Counted from the first letter of the stretch, positions 43,364 to 52,328 are shown. The stretch is 64,000 bases of DNA from Actinacidiphila rubida (GCF_900110255.1 NZ_FODD01000022.1:62001-126000); one strand, 5' to 3'. Program-made: numbers and translations. The notes: generated from the sequence alone by a model not told the origin.

Positions 43364-44299
43364 TCAGGCGCCGACGTACTCCACGCCGCCGGCCACCTCG
43401 GCCCGGATCTCCGTGCCGACCCGCCGGGCCAGCAGGTCGTCCAGCCGCTCCAGCGGGCCGATCAGGGCGCGGCCACCCGCCGCGGCGACCCGCACGGCGG
43501 CGTCGACCTTGGGCTGCATCGACCCCTCGGCGAAGGCCAGACGGGCCAGGCCCTCGGGGGACGCGGTGAGGATGTCGCGCTGCTCGGGCGTGCCCCAGTT
43601 CTCGCTGACGAAGTCGCCGTCGGTGAGCATGATGAGCATGTCGGCGCCGAGGTCCGCGGCGAGCGCCGCACTGGCCAGGTCCTTGTCGACCACGGCCTGC
43701 ATGCCGATCTGCCGGCCCTTGGAGTCGGTGCGCACCGGCACACCGCCGCCGCCCACGCAGACCACGAGCGTGCCGGCGTCCAGCAGGCGGCTGACCAGCG
43801 GCGCCTGCATGATGCGCAGCGGGCTCGGGGACGGGACCACCCGCCGGAACGCGCCGCCGTCGCGGGCGATCGTCCAGCGGTACTCGGCGGCCGCCTCGGC
43901 GGCGTCCTGCGCCGAGTACTGCGGGCCGATCAGCTTGGTGGGGCGCTCGAAGGCCGGGTCGGACTCGTCGACCTCCGTGGTGGTGACGACGGCCGCCACC
44001 TCGCGCTCGCCGACCAGGGCGTTGGACAGCTCCTGCTGGATGACGTACCCGATCATCCCCTGCGTCTCGGCGCCGAGGATGTCCAGCGGGTAGGCGGCCA
44101 CGTCCTGGTACGCCAGGTTCTGCAGGGCCAGCAGGCCGACCTGCGGGCCGTTGCCGTGGGTGATGACGACCTCGTGTTCGCGGGCCAGGCCCGCCAGTGC
44201 CTGGCAGGCGCCGCGCACGTTGGCGCGCAGGTGCTCGGCCGTCATCGGCTCCCCGCGCCGGGCGAGTGCGTTTCCTCCGAGGGCGACGACGATGCGCAT
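43364..44299 (-). CDS. Carbamate kinase
   Basis: A 311-residue amino-acid-kinase-fold enzyme: MRIVVALGGNALARRGEPMT (phosphate-binding GGNAL), VVITHGNGPQVGLLALQN (carbamate site), DKDLASAALAADLGADMLIM (catalytic lysine and nucleotide region), and GSMQPKVDAAVRVAAAGGRA (second phosphate contact). It makes ATP from ADP and carbamoyl phosphate, releasing carbamate that breaks down to ammonia and CO2. It is divergent from the ylbF-fdrA-ylbE operon with GntR box D between them. In E. coli the equivalent YbcF/AllK works with the FdrA-YlbE-YlbF oxamate carbamoyltransferase, and the same coupling is likely here. Confidence 0.92.
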   Translation of the reverse strand: MRIVVALGGNALARRGEPMTAEHLRANVRGACQALAGLAREHEVVITHGNGPQVGLLALQNLAYQDVAAYPLDILGAETQGMIGYVIQQELSNALVGEREVAAVVTTTEVDESDPAFERPTKLIGPQYSAQDAAEAAAEYRWTIARDGGAFRRVVPSPSPLRIMQAPLVSRLLDAGTLVVCVGGGGVPVRTDSKGRQIGMQAVVDKDLASAALAADLGADMLIMLTDGDFVSENWGTPEQRDILTASPEGLARLAFAEGSMQPKVDAAVRVAAAGGRALIGPLERLDDLLARRVGTEIRAEVAGGVEYVGA

Positions 44300-44341
44300 G
44301 TGCTGTCCCTTGCCTTACCTGTGTTCGCATACCGGAACGCA

Positions 44342-44355
44342 AATGGTATACCAAT
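44342..44355. promoter_or_regulatory. GntR box D
   Basis: AATGGTATACCAAT contains the near-perfect palindrome (GGTATACC core) between the divergent carbamate kinase (start 44299) and DUF2877 gene (start 44437). It is the best-conserved copy and is placed to control both transcripts. Confidence 0.65.
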
Positions 44356-44436
44356 AGGAGTCGAGGGTTCGGTCCGAGCCCGTCCAGGGTGCGCACGCGC
44401 GCGTGCGCACCGGCAGCCGGGAAGGAGGGTGCGGCG

Positions 44437-45354
44437 ATGCGCCACTGCGAGCCGATCGGGCTCCGCGTCGAGTCCGGCGACGCCGGCCTGCTGCGCCGGC
44501 TGGACGCCTGGCGCGGCGAGGGCCGGGTGCACTCCGTCTTCACCCGCGTCGTCAACGTGCTGACGCCCCGCGGCACCCTCATCGCGCTCGCCGCCCGCGG
44601 CGCCGGGCACGCGCCCCGCACCCTGGCCGCCGACGTCACCGACTGGGCCGGGCGCGGGCTGCTGGCCGGCCAGGCCGCGGTGTTCGCACCCGGCAGCATC
44701 ACCCTCGCCGTCCCGGGCCGCCCGGTCCGGCTCACCACGGCGGGGGCGCGCGGCTGGTCCGCGGCCGCCCCCTCCGTCGCCGGCCTGCGCCCCGGTGCCC
44801 GCGCCACCGCCGCGGACCTGCTGGACCGGTGCAACGCCGAACACGGTGTGCGCGGCGGCATGCTCGGCGCGACACCGGGGGCGGGCCCGATGGAGGCCGC
44901 GATCGTCCGCGCCCTGCACCACGGCCGGACGCTGCTCCTCGACGCGATCCGCGCGGGGGACGCCGGCCTGATGCGGCAGGGCGTGCTGGCGCTGCTGGGC
45001 CTGGGCCCTGGCCTCACACCGGCCGGCGACGACTTCCTGACCGGCCTCTGCCTGGTCGCCGCGCTGCCCGGCAGCGCGCAGGCCTCCCTCGTCCCCGTCG
45101 TGCGCGACCTGGCGTCCGCCCGCCCGGAACGCACCACGGACCTGTCCCTGGCGACGCTGCTGGAAGCCGCCGACGCCCGGGCCCGGGCCGAACTCCTCGA
45201 CATCCTCCGGCTGGTGGCGCACACCGCCGCGCCCGGGGAACTGCACGCCGCCGCCCGCGCGCTGCTGGCCATCGGCCACACCTCGGGCAGCGACACCCTG
45301 TCCGGCCTTGCTGCCGGACTCCGACTGGAAGAAGAACTGCGAGGTCCGCTGTGA
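44437..45354 (+). CDS. ylbF: DUF2877 protein (YlbF/AllH-like carbamoyltransferase component)
   Basis: A 305-residue protein with the DUF2877 core: LTPRGTLIALAARGAGHAPR near the N-terminus, and LALLGLGPGLTPAGDDFLTG in the middle, which is the most conserved family motif (GLGxGLTPAGDDFLxG). HAAARALLAIGHTSGSDTLS lies near the end. GAAGGAGGGT sits six bases before the ATG at 44437. The stop overlaps the GTG of fdrA by four bases. In E. coli YlbF/AllH is one of three proteins required for oxamate carbamoyltransferase, and the gene order and coupling suggest the same complex here. Confidence 0.87.
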   Translation: MRHCEPIGLRVESGDAGLLRRLDAWRGEGRVHSVFTRVVNVLTPRGTLIALAARGAGHAPRTLAADVTDWAGRGLLAGQAAVFAPGSITLAVPGRPVRLTTAGARGWSAAAPSVAGLRPGARATAADLLDRCNAEHGVRGGMLGATPGAGPMEAAIVRALHHGRTLLLDAIRAGDAGLMRQGVLALLGLGPGLTPAGDDFLTGLCLVAALPGSAQASLVPVVRDLASARPERTTDLSLATLLEAADARARAELLDILRLVAHTAAPGELHAAARALLAIGHTSGSDTLSGLAAGLRLEEELRGPL

Positions 45355-46901
45355 GCACCACAGCAGTGGTACGGAAGAACACGTACTTCGACTCCGTGTC
45401 CCTGATGTCCGTCTCGACCAAGGCCAACGGCCTGGACGGGGTGGAACAGGCATTCACCGCCATGGGCACCGAGATGAACAAGAGCGTCCTGGAGAACCTG
45501 GGGCTGCTCACCGACGAGCTGCGGGACGCCGGCAACGGCGACCTGATGATCGTCCTGGTCACCGCCGACGGGGCCGACACCGACGAGCTGCTCGCCGAGG
45601 TCGAGGAGTTGCTGCACCGCAAGGCTCCCGCCTCCGCCGCGGCCGGTACGGTCACCTACCGCACGCTGACCGGCGCGGCCCGGGGCGTCGGGGGCGCCAA
45701 CCTCGCGGTCATCGCGGTCAACGGCGCCTACGCGGCCCGTGAGGCCCGCAAGGCGCTGCTCAGCGGCCTGCACGTGATGCTGTTCAGCGACAACGTGTCC
45801 GTCGAGGACGAGATCGCCCTCAAGCAACTCGCCCACGAGAAGGGCCTGTTCATGATGGGCCCGGACTGCGGCACGGCAATCGTCAACAACGTCGCCCTGT
45901 GCTTCGGCAACAAGGTGCGCCCCGGCACCGTCGGCATCGTCGCCGCGTCCGGCACCGGTTCGCAGGAGGTCAGCGTCCGCGTCCACGGCCTGGGCGGCGG
46001 CGTCTCGCAGCTCATCGGCACCGGCGGCCGCGACCTGAGCGAGGAGGTCGGCGGCATCATGATGATCGACGGCATCCGCGCCCTCGCCGCCGACGCCGCC
46101 ACGGACGTGATCGTCCTGGTCTCCAAGCCGCCGGCCCCCTCGGTGGAGGCCAGAGTCCTCGCCGAGGTCGCCGCGGCGGGCAAGCCCGTCGTGGTCTGGT
46201 TCATCGGCGGTTCGCAGGAGGCGGTCACCGCCGCCGGCGGCCACTTCGCCGCGGACAGTCTTGACGCGGCCCGCCAGGCGGTGCGGCTGGCCGGCGTCGG
46301 GCAGCCGGACGTCGAGGAGTTCGACGCGGTGGCCGCCGCCGACGCCGTCGTCGCCCGGCTCGCCCCCGGGCAGGCCTACGTGCGCGGCCTGTTCTGCGGC
46401 GGCACCCTGTGCGACGAGACGATGTACGCGGTGCGCGATGCGGGGACCGAGGTCTGGAGCAACATCCAGAAGGACCCCGCCCACCGGCTGACCGCCTCGG
46501 CCCCCAGCACCGGGCACACCTTCCTCGACTTCGGCGACGACGACTTCACCAACGGCCGCCCGCACCCGATGATCGACCCGGCGCTGCGCCTGGAACGCCT
46601 CGTCGAGGAGGCCAGGGACCCCGAAGTGGCCGCCGTCGTCATGGACTTCGTGCTCGGCTTCGGCGCCCACGAGGATCCGGTCGGCGTCACGCTGCCCGCG
46701 ATAGCCGAGGCCCGGCGGATCGCCGAGGAGGCGGGCCGCCACCTGGAGATCATCGGCTACGTCCTGGGCACCGACCTCGACACGCCGTCGCTGGCCGCGC
46801 AGACCGCGGCCCTGCGGGCCGCCGGCGTGACCGTCACCCGCAGCAGCACCGAGACGGGCAGCTTCGCCCGCGAGATCGCACGAAAGGCCACGCAGGCATG
46901 A
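45351..46901 (+). CDS. fdrA: FdrA-like acyl-CoA-synthetase-fold carbamoyltransferase component
   Basis: A 516-residue protein of the FdrA family, related to the succinyl-CoA synthetase alpha fold. VRKNTYFDSVSLMSVSTKAN at the N-terminus is typical. FSDNVSVEDEIALKQLAHEK, LFMMGPDCGTAIVNNVALCF, TVGIVAASGTGSQEVSVRVH and LIGTGGRDLSEEVGGIMMID form the first nucleotide-binding-type domain. RGLFCGGTLCDETMYAVRDA and HPMIDPALRLERLVEEARD form the second. It starts with GTG inside the stop of the DUF2877 gene and ends overlapping the ATG of the DUF1116 gene. In E. coli FdrA/AllF acts with YlbE and YlbF in oxamate carbamoyl transfer; the natural substrate here may differ. Confidence 0.9.
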   Translation: MSTTAVVRKNTYFDSVSLMSVSTKANGLDGVEQAFTAMGTEMNKSVLENLGLLTDELRDAGNGDLMIVLVTADGADTDELLAEVEELLHRKAPASAAAGTVTYRTLTGAARGVGGANLAVIAVNGAYAAREARKALLSGLHVMLFSDNVSVEDEIALKQLAHEKGLFMMGPDCGTAIVNNVALCFGNKVRPGTVGIVAASGTGSQEVSVRVHGLGGGVSQLIGTGGRDLSEEVGGIMMIDGIRALAADAATDVIVLVSKPPAPSVEARVLAEVAAAGKPVVVWFIGGSQEAVTAAGGHFAADSLDAARQAVRLAGVGQPDVEEFDAVAAADAVVARLAPGQAYVRGLFCGGTLCDETMYAVRDAGTEVWSNIQKDPAHRLTASAPSTGHTFLDFGDDDFTNGRPHPMIDPALRLERLVEEARDPEVAAVVMDFVLGFGAHEDPVGVTLPAIAEARRIAEEAGRHLEIIGYVLGTDLDTPSLAAQTAALRAAGVTVTRSSTETGSFAREIARKATQA

Positions 46902-48334
46902 GCACGCCCGAAACGCCCTCCGCCGCCTCGCTCTTCGCCGCCGACCTCAGTGTCGTCAACGTCGGTCTGGCGATGTTCGACCGGGACATCGCCGCGCAGG
47001 GCGCCGCGGTCACCACCCTGGACTGGACGCCGCCCGGCGGCGGCAGTGCCGAGGCCGTCCGCGCGCTGGACGCCCTGGACGCGCCGGAGGTGGCCGCCCG
47101 GATCGAGGCCGCCAACGCCGAGGCGGTCGAGCGGATCACCACCGCCCGGCCCGTTCTCGTCGGCTACGGCCGGGCACTCGACGTCGTCCCCGGCATGACC
47201 CCGACCACGATCCTGCACTCCGGGCCGCCCATCACCTGGGAGCGGATGGCAGGCGCGATGCGGGGCGCGGTCACCGGCGCCCTCGTCTTCGAAGGCCTGG
47301 CCAAGGACCTCGACGAGGCCGCGGACCTGGCCGCCTCCGGAGCGATCACCTTCGCCCCCTGCCACGAGCACGACTGCGTCGGCTCGATGGCCGGCGTCAC
47401 CTCCGCGTCGATGTACATGCACGTGGTGCGCAACGAGACGCACGGCAACACCGCCTTCACCAACCTGTCCGAGCAGATGGCGAAGATCCTGCGCATGGGC
47501 GCCAACGATCAGAGCGTCATCGACCGCCTGAACTGGATGCGCGACGTCCTGGGCCCGATGCTCAAGGAGGCGCTGGAGATCGGCGGACCGATCGACCTGC
47601 GCCTGATGCTCTCGCAGGCCGTGCACATGGGCGACGAGTGCCACAACCGCAACAACGCGGGCACGCTTCTGCTGGCCCAGGCGCTCAGCCCGTCCCTGCT
47701 GCAGACGTCGTTCACCACCGCGCAGAAGAAGGAGGTCTTCGACTTCATCGCCGGCTCCGACTACTTCTCGGGACCGACGTGGATGGCGATGGCGAAGGCG
47801 GCCCTCGACGCGGCGCACGGCATCGAGAACTCCACGATCGTCACCACGATGGCGCGCAACGGCGTCGAGTTCGGCATCCGGGTCAGCGGTCTCCCCGGCC
47901 GCTGGTTCACCGGCCCGGCGCAGAAGGTCGTCGGCCCGATGTTCGCCGGCTACAAGCCCGAGGACTCCGGCCTCGACATCGGCGACAGCGCGATCACCGA
48001 GACGTACGGCTTCGGCGGCTTCGCGATGTCCGCCGCTCCCGCGATCGTGGCCCTGGTCGGCGGCACCGTGCAGGAGGCCATGGGCTACACCCGCGACATG
48101 GGGGAGATCACCACGACGCAGAACCCCAACGTCACGATCCCCGCCCTCGACTTCCAGGGGCTGCCGACCGGCATCGACGTCCGCAAGGTGCTCGACACCG
48201 GCATCCTGCCCGTGATCAACACGGCCATCGCCCACAAGGAGGCCGGCATCGGCATGATCGGCGCGGGCATCACCCACCCGCCCGTCGAGGCATTCACCCA
48301 CGCGGCCGGCGCGCTCGCCGACGCCCTCACCTGA
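46898..48334 (+). CDS. ylbE: DUF1116 protein (YlbE/AllG-like carbamoyltransferase component)
   Basis: A 478-residue DUF1116 protein. It has SVVNVGLAMFDRDIAAQGAA near the N-terminus, TTILHSGPPITWERMAGAMR, GAITFAPCHEHDCVGSMAGV with the conserved PCHEH cluster, MYMHVVRNETHGNTAFTNLS, and MGDECHNRNNAGTLLLAQAL. These His/Cys/Asn-rich stretches are the conserved core of the family and probably the catalytic centre. It overlaps fdrA by four bases and precedes the permease by 34. In E. coli YlbE/AllG is the third component of oxamate carbamoyltransferase. Family assignment is firm; the reaction here is inferred from the trio. Confidence 0.9.
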   Translation: MSTPETPSAASLFAADLSVVNVGLAMFDRDIAAQGAAVTTLDWTPPGGGSAEAVRALDALDAPEVAARIEAANAEAVERITTARPVLVGYGRALDVVPGMTPTTILHSGPPITWERMAGAMRGAVTGALVFEGLAKDLDEAADLAASGAITFAPCHEHDCVGSMAGVTSASMYMHVVRNETHGNTAFTNLSEQMAKILRMGANDQSVIDRLNWMRDVLGPMLKEALEIGGPIDLRLMLSQAVHMGDECHNRNNAGTLLLAQALSPSLLQTSFTTAQKKEVFDFIAGSDYFSGPTWMAMAKAALDAAHGIENSTIVTTMARNGVEFGIRVSGLPGRWFTGPAQKVVGPMFAGYKPEDSGLDIGDSAITETYGFGGFAMSAAPAIVALVGGTVQEAMGYTRDMGEITTTQNPNVTIPALDFQGLPTGIDVRKVLDTGILPVINTAIAHKEAGIGMIGAGITHPPVEAFTHAAGALADALT

Positions 48335-48368
48335 CGCGCGAGCGCCCGACCGAAGGCCCGGACCTCAC

Positions 48369-49754
48369 ATGAACACGCACCAGACCACCGCGGACCAGGA
48401 CGTCTCCGCGGCCAGGGAACTCGACTCCGAGTACGAGCACAGCCCCGTCCCGGCCGGCAGCCGCAAGTCGCTGTGGACCGTCTCGGCCGTCTGGTTCGGC
48501 TTCCCGATGATCCTCACCAACGCGGTGCCCGGCGGCGTGGTGGTCGCGCTGCTCGGCTTCTGGCGGGGGCTGGCCGCCATCGCGGCGGCCAACCTCGTGA
48601 TGCTGCTGTACGTCGGCATCCTCAGCCACCGCGCGGGCTCGACCGGCGAGAGCTTCTCGCTGCAGGCCACCCGCACGTTCGGGCGCGTCGGCTACATCGT
48701 GGCCTCCGCGTTCCTCGCCACCGTCGTGGTCGGCTGGTTCGCCTTCAACACCGGCGCCACCGGGGCGACGCTGCACCAGGCGTTCGGCTGGCACGAGCGG
48801 CTGGTCGCGGTGCTGGCCGGGCTGGGCTTCATCGCCTTGACGTACCTGGGCATCAAGGCGCTGTCCTGGCTGGGTGCGGTGGCCGCGCCGCTGTTCCTCG
48901 TCGCGGGCGGCGTTGCCCTGGTGATCGTCGCCCGCCACCAGGGTCTGGGCGCCGTCACCTCCTACAAGGGGGTCGGCGGGGGCGCGTCCCTCACCTTCGG
49001 CGCGGCCGTCTCGATGGTGATGGCGACCTTCGCGGACTCGGGCACGATGACGGCCGACTTCACCCGCTGGTCGAAGAACGGGCGGCAGGCGGTCCTCGCC
49101 ACGATCAGTGCCTTCCCGGTGGCCAGCGTGGTCGCGCAGGTCACCGGCGGCCTCGTGGTGGCGGCGGGTGCGGTGGCCGCGCCGGCCACCGGCGGCGGCG
49201 ACTTCCTGCCGATCCTCACCGGGCAGCACACAGCCGTGCTGAACGTGCTGGCCGCGGTCTTCGTCTTCGTCAACCTCGGTTCCGTCTGCAGCCACTGCCT
49301 GTACAACGGAGCGCTGGGGTGGTCGCACCTGACCGGGCGCGGCATGCGGACGACGACGATCGCGCTCGGCCTGCTCGGCACCGTCGCGGCGCTCGCCGGT
49401 GTGTGGAACCACTTCCTGGACTGGCTGGTCATCCTGAGCGTCTTCGTGCCGCCGCTCGGCGGCGTGCTCATCGCGGACCAGTTCGCCGCGCGCGGCGGGC
49501 GCGCCGCCATGGACCGCCGCGCCCCCGCTGCGATCCGCCCCACGGCCTTCGGCGCGTGGGCGGTCGGCGCCGGAGCCGCGGCCGTCGCGCACTGGTACGC
49601 GCCGCAGCTGTCCGATGCGGTGACCGGCCTGGTCGTCGCGTTCGTGGCCTACGCGGTGCTCGAACGCGCGCTGCCCGCCTCGGTCAGCCTCGGCACCGGC
49701 GGACGGGACCGCACCCGCGACGAGGTGAGCGGCGGGGCCGGCACGGCCGCCTGA
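48369..49754 (+). CDS. NCS1-family permease (CodB-like)
   Basis: A 461-residue membrane transporter with about 12 helices. The N-terminal ELDSEYEHSPVPAGSRKSLW leads into helix 1 (WFGFPMILTNAVPGGVVVAL). TGESFSLQATRTFGRVGYIV, FADSGTMTADFTRWSKNGRQ and LVILSVFVPPLGGVLIADQF are typical of CodB and related nucleobase:cation symporters. As the last gene of the carbamoyltransferase operon it probably imports the substrate of the pathway, a pyrimidine, hydantoin or other small heterocycle. A perfect 17-bp terminator stem follows. Confidence 0.88.
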   Translation: MNTHQTTADQDVSAARELDSEYEHSPVPAGSRKSLWTVSAVWFGFPMILTNAVPGGVVVALLGFWRGLAAIAAANLVMLLYVGILSHRAGSTGESFSLQATRTFGRVGYIVASAFLATVVVGWFAFNTGATGATLHQAFGWHERLVAVLAGLGFIALTYLGIKALSWLGAVAAPLFLVAGGVALVIVARHQGLGAVTSYKGVGGGASLTFGAAVSMVMATFADSGTMTADFTRWSKNGRQAVLATISAFPVASVVAQVTGGLVVAAGAVAAPATGGGDFLPILTGQHTAVLNVLAAVFVFVNLGSVCSHCLYNGALGWSHLTGRGMRTTTIALGLLGTVAALAGVWNHFLDWLVILSVFVPPLGGVLIADQFAARGGRAAMDRRAPAAIRPTAFGAWAVGAGAAAVAHWYAPQLSDAVTGLVVAFVAYAVLERALPASVSLGTGGRDRTRDEVSGGAGTAA

Positions 49755-49787
49755 GCGGGACCGGACCGGCGATCCGCGACGGGGTGG

Positions 49788-49826
49788 GCGCGGGCACAAC
49801 GGCTGGAGAAGCCGTTGTGCCCGCGC
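49788..49826 (+). terminator. Operon terminator, perfect 17-bp stem
   Basis: GCGCGGGCACAACGGCT (49788-49804), loop GGAGA, and the exact complement (49810-49826) form a very stable hairpin 34 bases after the permease stop. A T tract is absent. It closes the ylbF-fdrA-ylbE-permease operon. Confidence 0.85.
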
Positions 49827-49929
49827 ACCGTTGTCGTAGGTCCCTCCCAGCATCAGGGCCGCGGCCGGCGAGTAGGCCGCGCCAGGCCGTCAAGGTGCGG
49901 GTGCGCTGACCGCGGCGCACGATCGTTTT

Positions 49930-50226
49930 ATGAGCGCAACACCGCGAGCCCCGTATGACGGCCCTGCCGTCGTCCTCGTCGGCGGCCAGGAGATCCCCGT
50001 CCACGCCCGACTGATGGTGACGATGTGCACTCGGCTCGGTGAGGAATGGGGCGGGGAAGTCACACCGGAGCAAGACGTCGACCTCAACTGGCTACTGCAC
50101 GCCAACGACTCCGCGTCCGTGCGCACGGATCGCGGGGAGGCCGCCATCCTCCCGCAGCCGGATGCGGTGATCGACAGTGAGCACCAGCGCATTCCGGTCA
50201 AGGGCAGCGGGCTCCCGCCCTTCTAG
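49930..50226 (+). CDS. Small hypothetical protein
   Basis: A 98-residue acidic protein, MSATPRAPYDGPAVVLVGGQ followed by EIPVHARLMVTMCTRLGEEW. The YxGPA-V-x-GxEIPVxARL opening resembles the first strands of DUF4873-like small beta domains, but the rest is too divergent to assign. No ribosome site is obvious before the ATG. It stands alone after the operon terminator. Confidence 0.55.
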   Translation: MSATPRAPYDGPAVVLVGGQEIPVHARLMVTMCTRLGEEWGGEVTPEQDVDLNWLLHANDSASVRTDRGEAAILPQPDAVIDSEHQRIPVKGSGLPPF

Positions 50227-50613
50227 CCGCCTATGAGCATATGAGCAGGACGGCGTGCCCACGCTCCGGCCGGCAAGGGCATCGAGAGCCATGGCGGCGG
50301 AGCTTCGCACATTCACCGCATGGTCCACCGGAACCGGACGCGCGAGCGCCCCGCCGACGGGGGGGTACAGCGGGGCGCTTGCTGGGGTGCAACGCTGCCA
50401 CCGAGACCCCGGCGGGGCCATACGTCGTTCAGCGCAGAACACGCGTTCTGAGCCGACTCCTCCCCCGGGAGGCGCGCGCCGGACGGCGGGGGCGGCGCCT
50501 CATCCCCGTCGATCGACGCGGTAACGCCGATCCGCACGGTGTGCACCGCGTTCGGCACGCTCGCACCCCCGCAGAGCGGTGACCAGGGCAAACGGAAAAC
50601 TCTCAGTGGAGTA
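50227..50613. other. 390-bp intergenic stretch
   Basis: Nothing recognisable on either strand; frames here are compositional shadows without family-like segments. Confidence 0.4.
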
Positions 50614-51120
50614 CTAGCCGCCGGTGGTGCCGTCGAGCATCTCGCGCAGAATGTCCAGGTGGCCGTTGTGGCGGGCTGTCTCCTCGGTGAGGTGCAGCAG
50701 GATCCAGCGCAGGTCGACGCGGAGGCCGTCGCGGATGGTTCCCGCGGCCCGCATGTCCAGCTCGTTCCCGGCGACGAACTCGCGGTAACGGGCGCTCTGT
50801 TCGGCGTACTCGTCGAGCAACTGCGTGAGCGGGACGTCGACGGCGATCCGCATCTCGCGGTCGGGGTCCTCATCCGTCATGGGGGCCCGGTCCTCCTCGC
50901 CGAGGAGGACCACCTGGAACCAGTAGTACTCGACCCAGCGCAGGTGGTTGATCAGCCCGCTCATGGTCATCAGCGGTGATCCCGGCAGGAGCGCCTTGCG
51001 GGCGTTCTCCGCGCTGACGCCGTCGCACTTGGCGCGGGCCGTGTCACGGGCGTAGTCGAGAAAAGTGGTCAGCTGGGTGCGCTCGTCCCACGCCGGGGGT
51101 GTGTCGTCGATTCTGGTCAT
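50614..51120 (-). CDS. DinB/DUF664 family protein
   Basis: A 168-residue four-helix bundle protein of the DinB superfamily (mini-circle protein type). Its metal-site histidines are in MTMSGLINHLRWVEYYWFQV (His after Asn), and the pair in ILLHLTEETARHNGHLDILR matches the C-terminal HxxxH arrangement. The family includes thiol-S-transferases using bacillithiol or mycothiol; the last is made by actinobacteria, so a mycothiol-dependent role is plausible but unproven. The ATG at 51120 gives MTRIDDTPPAWDERTQL. It is divergent from the SDR gene at 51552. Confidence 0.88.
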   Translation of the reverse strand: MTRIDDTPPAWDERTQLTTFLDYARDTARAKCDGVSAENARKALLPGSPLMTMSGLINHLRWVEYYWFQVVLLGEEDRAPMTDEDPDREMRIAVDVPLTQLLDEYAEQSARYREFVAGNELDMRAAGTIRDGLRVDLRWILLHLTEETARHNGHLDILREMLDGTTGG

Positions 51121-51551
51121 CGCGCGAAGCATCCCCGATCATCACGACCGATGTCGAGGCACTTGTCGACGGTCCCAACTGATCCGCCTGGCTCCTTGCC
51201 AGGCGGGTCGCTACGCGATTCGACGCCGGTGCGCCGCCCGGGAGGGTCCGCCGAACAGGCCACCGCATACGAGCAGCCGCCGGAACACGCCGGGGCCGCG
51301 GGCGCAGACCCGGCGGTGGGGACGGAGCGTATGGCGGTCGCGTCGGCTCGCACATGCCTGCGAGGTTGCCGCCCCCTGTGGGCGGACGCACCCTGGATAG
51401 GGAGCCCGGCGTCGTGGCAGGTGCTTGCGCCGGCGCCGGGAGCGCCCGGCCACCGGGGGTCGACGCTCCTCAAGGGTGGTCCCGGCTCCGTCCTTCGCTC
51501 TCGCCGGCGGCCGCCGCGGTCGATCGTCCGTTGCAGGCTGGAGCAGGAATC
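51121..51551. other. 430-bp divergent intergenic stretch
   Basis: No gene is recognisable. It presumably holds the promoters of the divergent DinB and SDR genes. No clear palindrome was seen. Confidence 0.4.
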
Positions 51552-52304
51552 ATGGAGCAGCTCAAAGACCAGACGGCCGTCGTCACCGGCGGCACCAGCG
51601 GGATCGGGCTGGCCGCGGCCAAGCGGTTCAGCGCCGAAGGGGCCTACGTGTTCATCACGGGACGCCGTCAGGAAGCACTGGACGACGCGGTCGGCCAGAT
51701 CGGACCCCACGCCACCGGGACCCGCGGAGACGTCGCCGATCCGGCCGACCTCGACCGCCTCTACGCAAGTGTGGCCGAGCGGGGGAAGCCCATCGACGTG
51801 CTGTTCGCGAACGCCGGCGGCGGCGAGTTCGCGCCCCTGGAGCAGATCACCGAGGAGCACTTCGACGCCACATTCGACGTCAACGTCAAAGGCATGCTCT
51901 TCACCGTCCAGAAGGCCCTGCCCCTGCTCAACCCCGAGGGTGCCTCGGTGATCCTGACGGGTTCCACGGCGGCCGGCAGCGGAGCCGAGGCATTCGGCGT
52001 CTACGCGGCTTCCAAGGCGGCCGTGCGTTCGTTCGGCCGCACCTGGGCCAACGAGCTCAAAGGCCGCAATGTCCGCGTGAACACCCTGGTGCCGGGCGTG
52101 ACGGACACCGCCGGCATCACCGGACTGGCCCCGAACGCGGAGGAGGCCGAAAACCTGAAGGCGCTGCTGACCAGTCAGGTTCCGCTCGGACGCATGAGCC
52201 ACCCCGACGAAATCGCTGCCGCGGCGCTCTTCCTCGCCTCCAAGGAGAGCAGTTACGTCACCGGCAGCGAACTGTACGTCGACGGCGGACTCAACCAGAT
52301 CTGA
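51552..52304 (+). CDS. SDR-family oxidoreductase
   Basis: A 250-residue classical SDR: TAVVTGGTSGIGLAAAKRF (complete TGxxxGIG motif), ITGRRQEALDDA, NAGGGEFAPL, ILTGSTAAGSG with the catalytic Ser, YAASK, and SSYVTGSELYVDGG at the end. It shares much of its sequence with the SDR at 7510-8244 (for example VFITGRRQ and FTVQKALPLL), but unlike that protein keeps the third glycine. The substrate is unknown. The ATG at 51552 gives MEQLKDQTAV. Confidence 0.9.
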   Translation: MEQLKDQTAVVTGGTSGIGLAAAKRFSAEGAYVFITGRRQEALDDAVGQIGPHATGTRGDVADPADLDRLYASVAERGKPIDVLFANAGGGEFAPLEQITEEHFDATFDVNVKGMLFTVQKALPLLNPEGASVILTGSTAAGSGAEAFGVYAASKAAVRSFGRTWANELKGRNVRVNTLVPGVTDTAGITGLAPNAEEAENLKALLTSQVPLGRMSHPDEIAAAALFLASKESSYVTGSELYVDGGLNQI

Positions 52305-52328
52305 TTCCGGCACGCGCCGGCCCGGCGG

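Noticed and set aside
43194..46742. 1182-codon minus-strand frame
   Set aside because: It crosses the kinase in another frame and runs antisense to ylbF and fdrA; it reflects codon bias, not a gene.
49788..49826. Hairpin considered as an attachment site or CRISPR-like repeat
   Set aside because: It is a single perfect stem-loop right after the permease operon with no second copy, fitting a terminator.
48327..49853. 508-codon minus-strand frame opposite the permease
   Set aside because: The plus-strand NCS1 permease is unambiguous and the antisense frame is low-complexity His/Arg/Gly sequence.
51117..52313. 398-codon minus-strand frame opposite the SDR
   Set aside because: The SDR carries complete cofactor and catalytic motifs; this frame does not resemble any protein.
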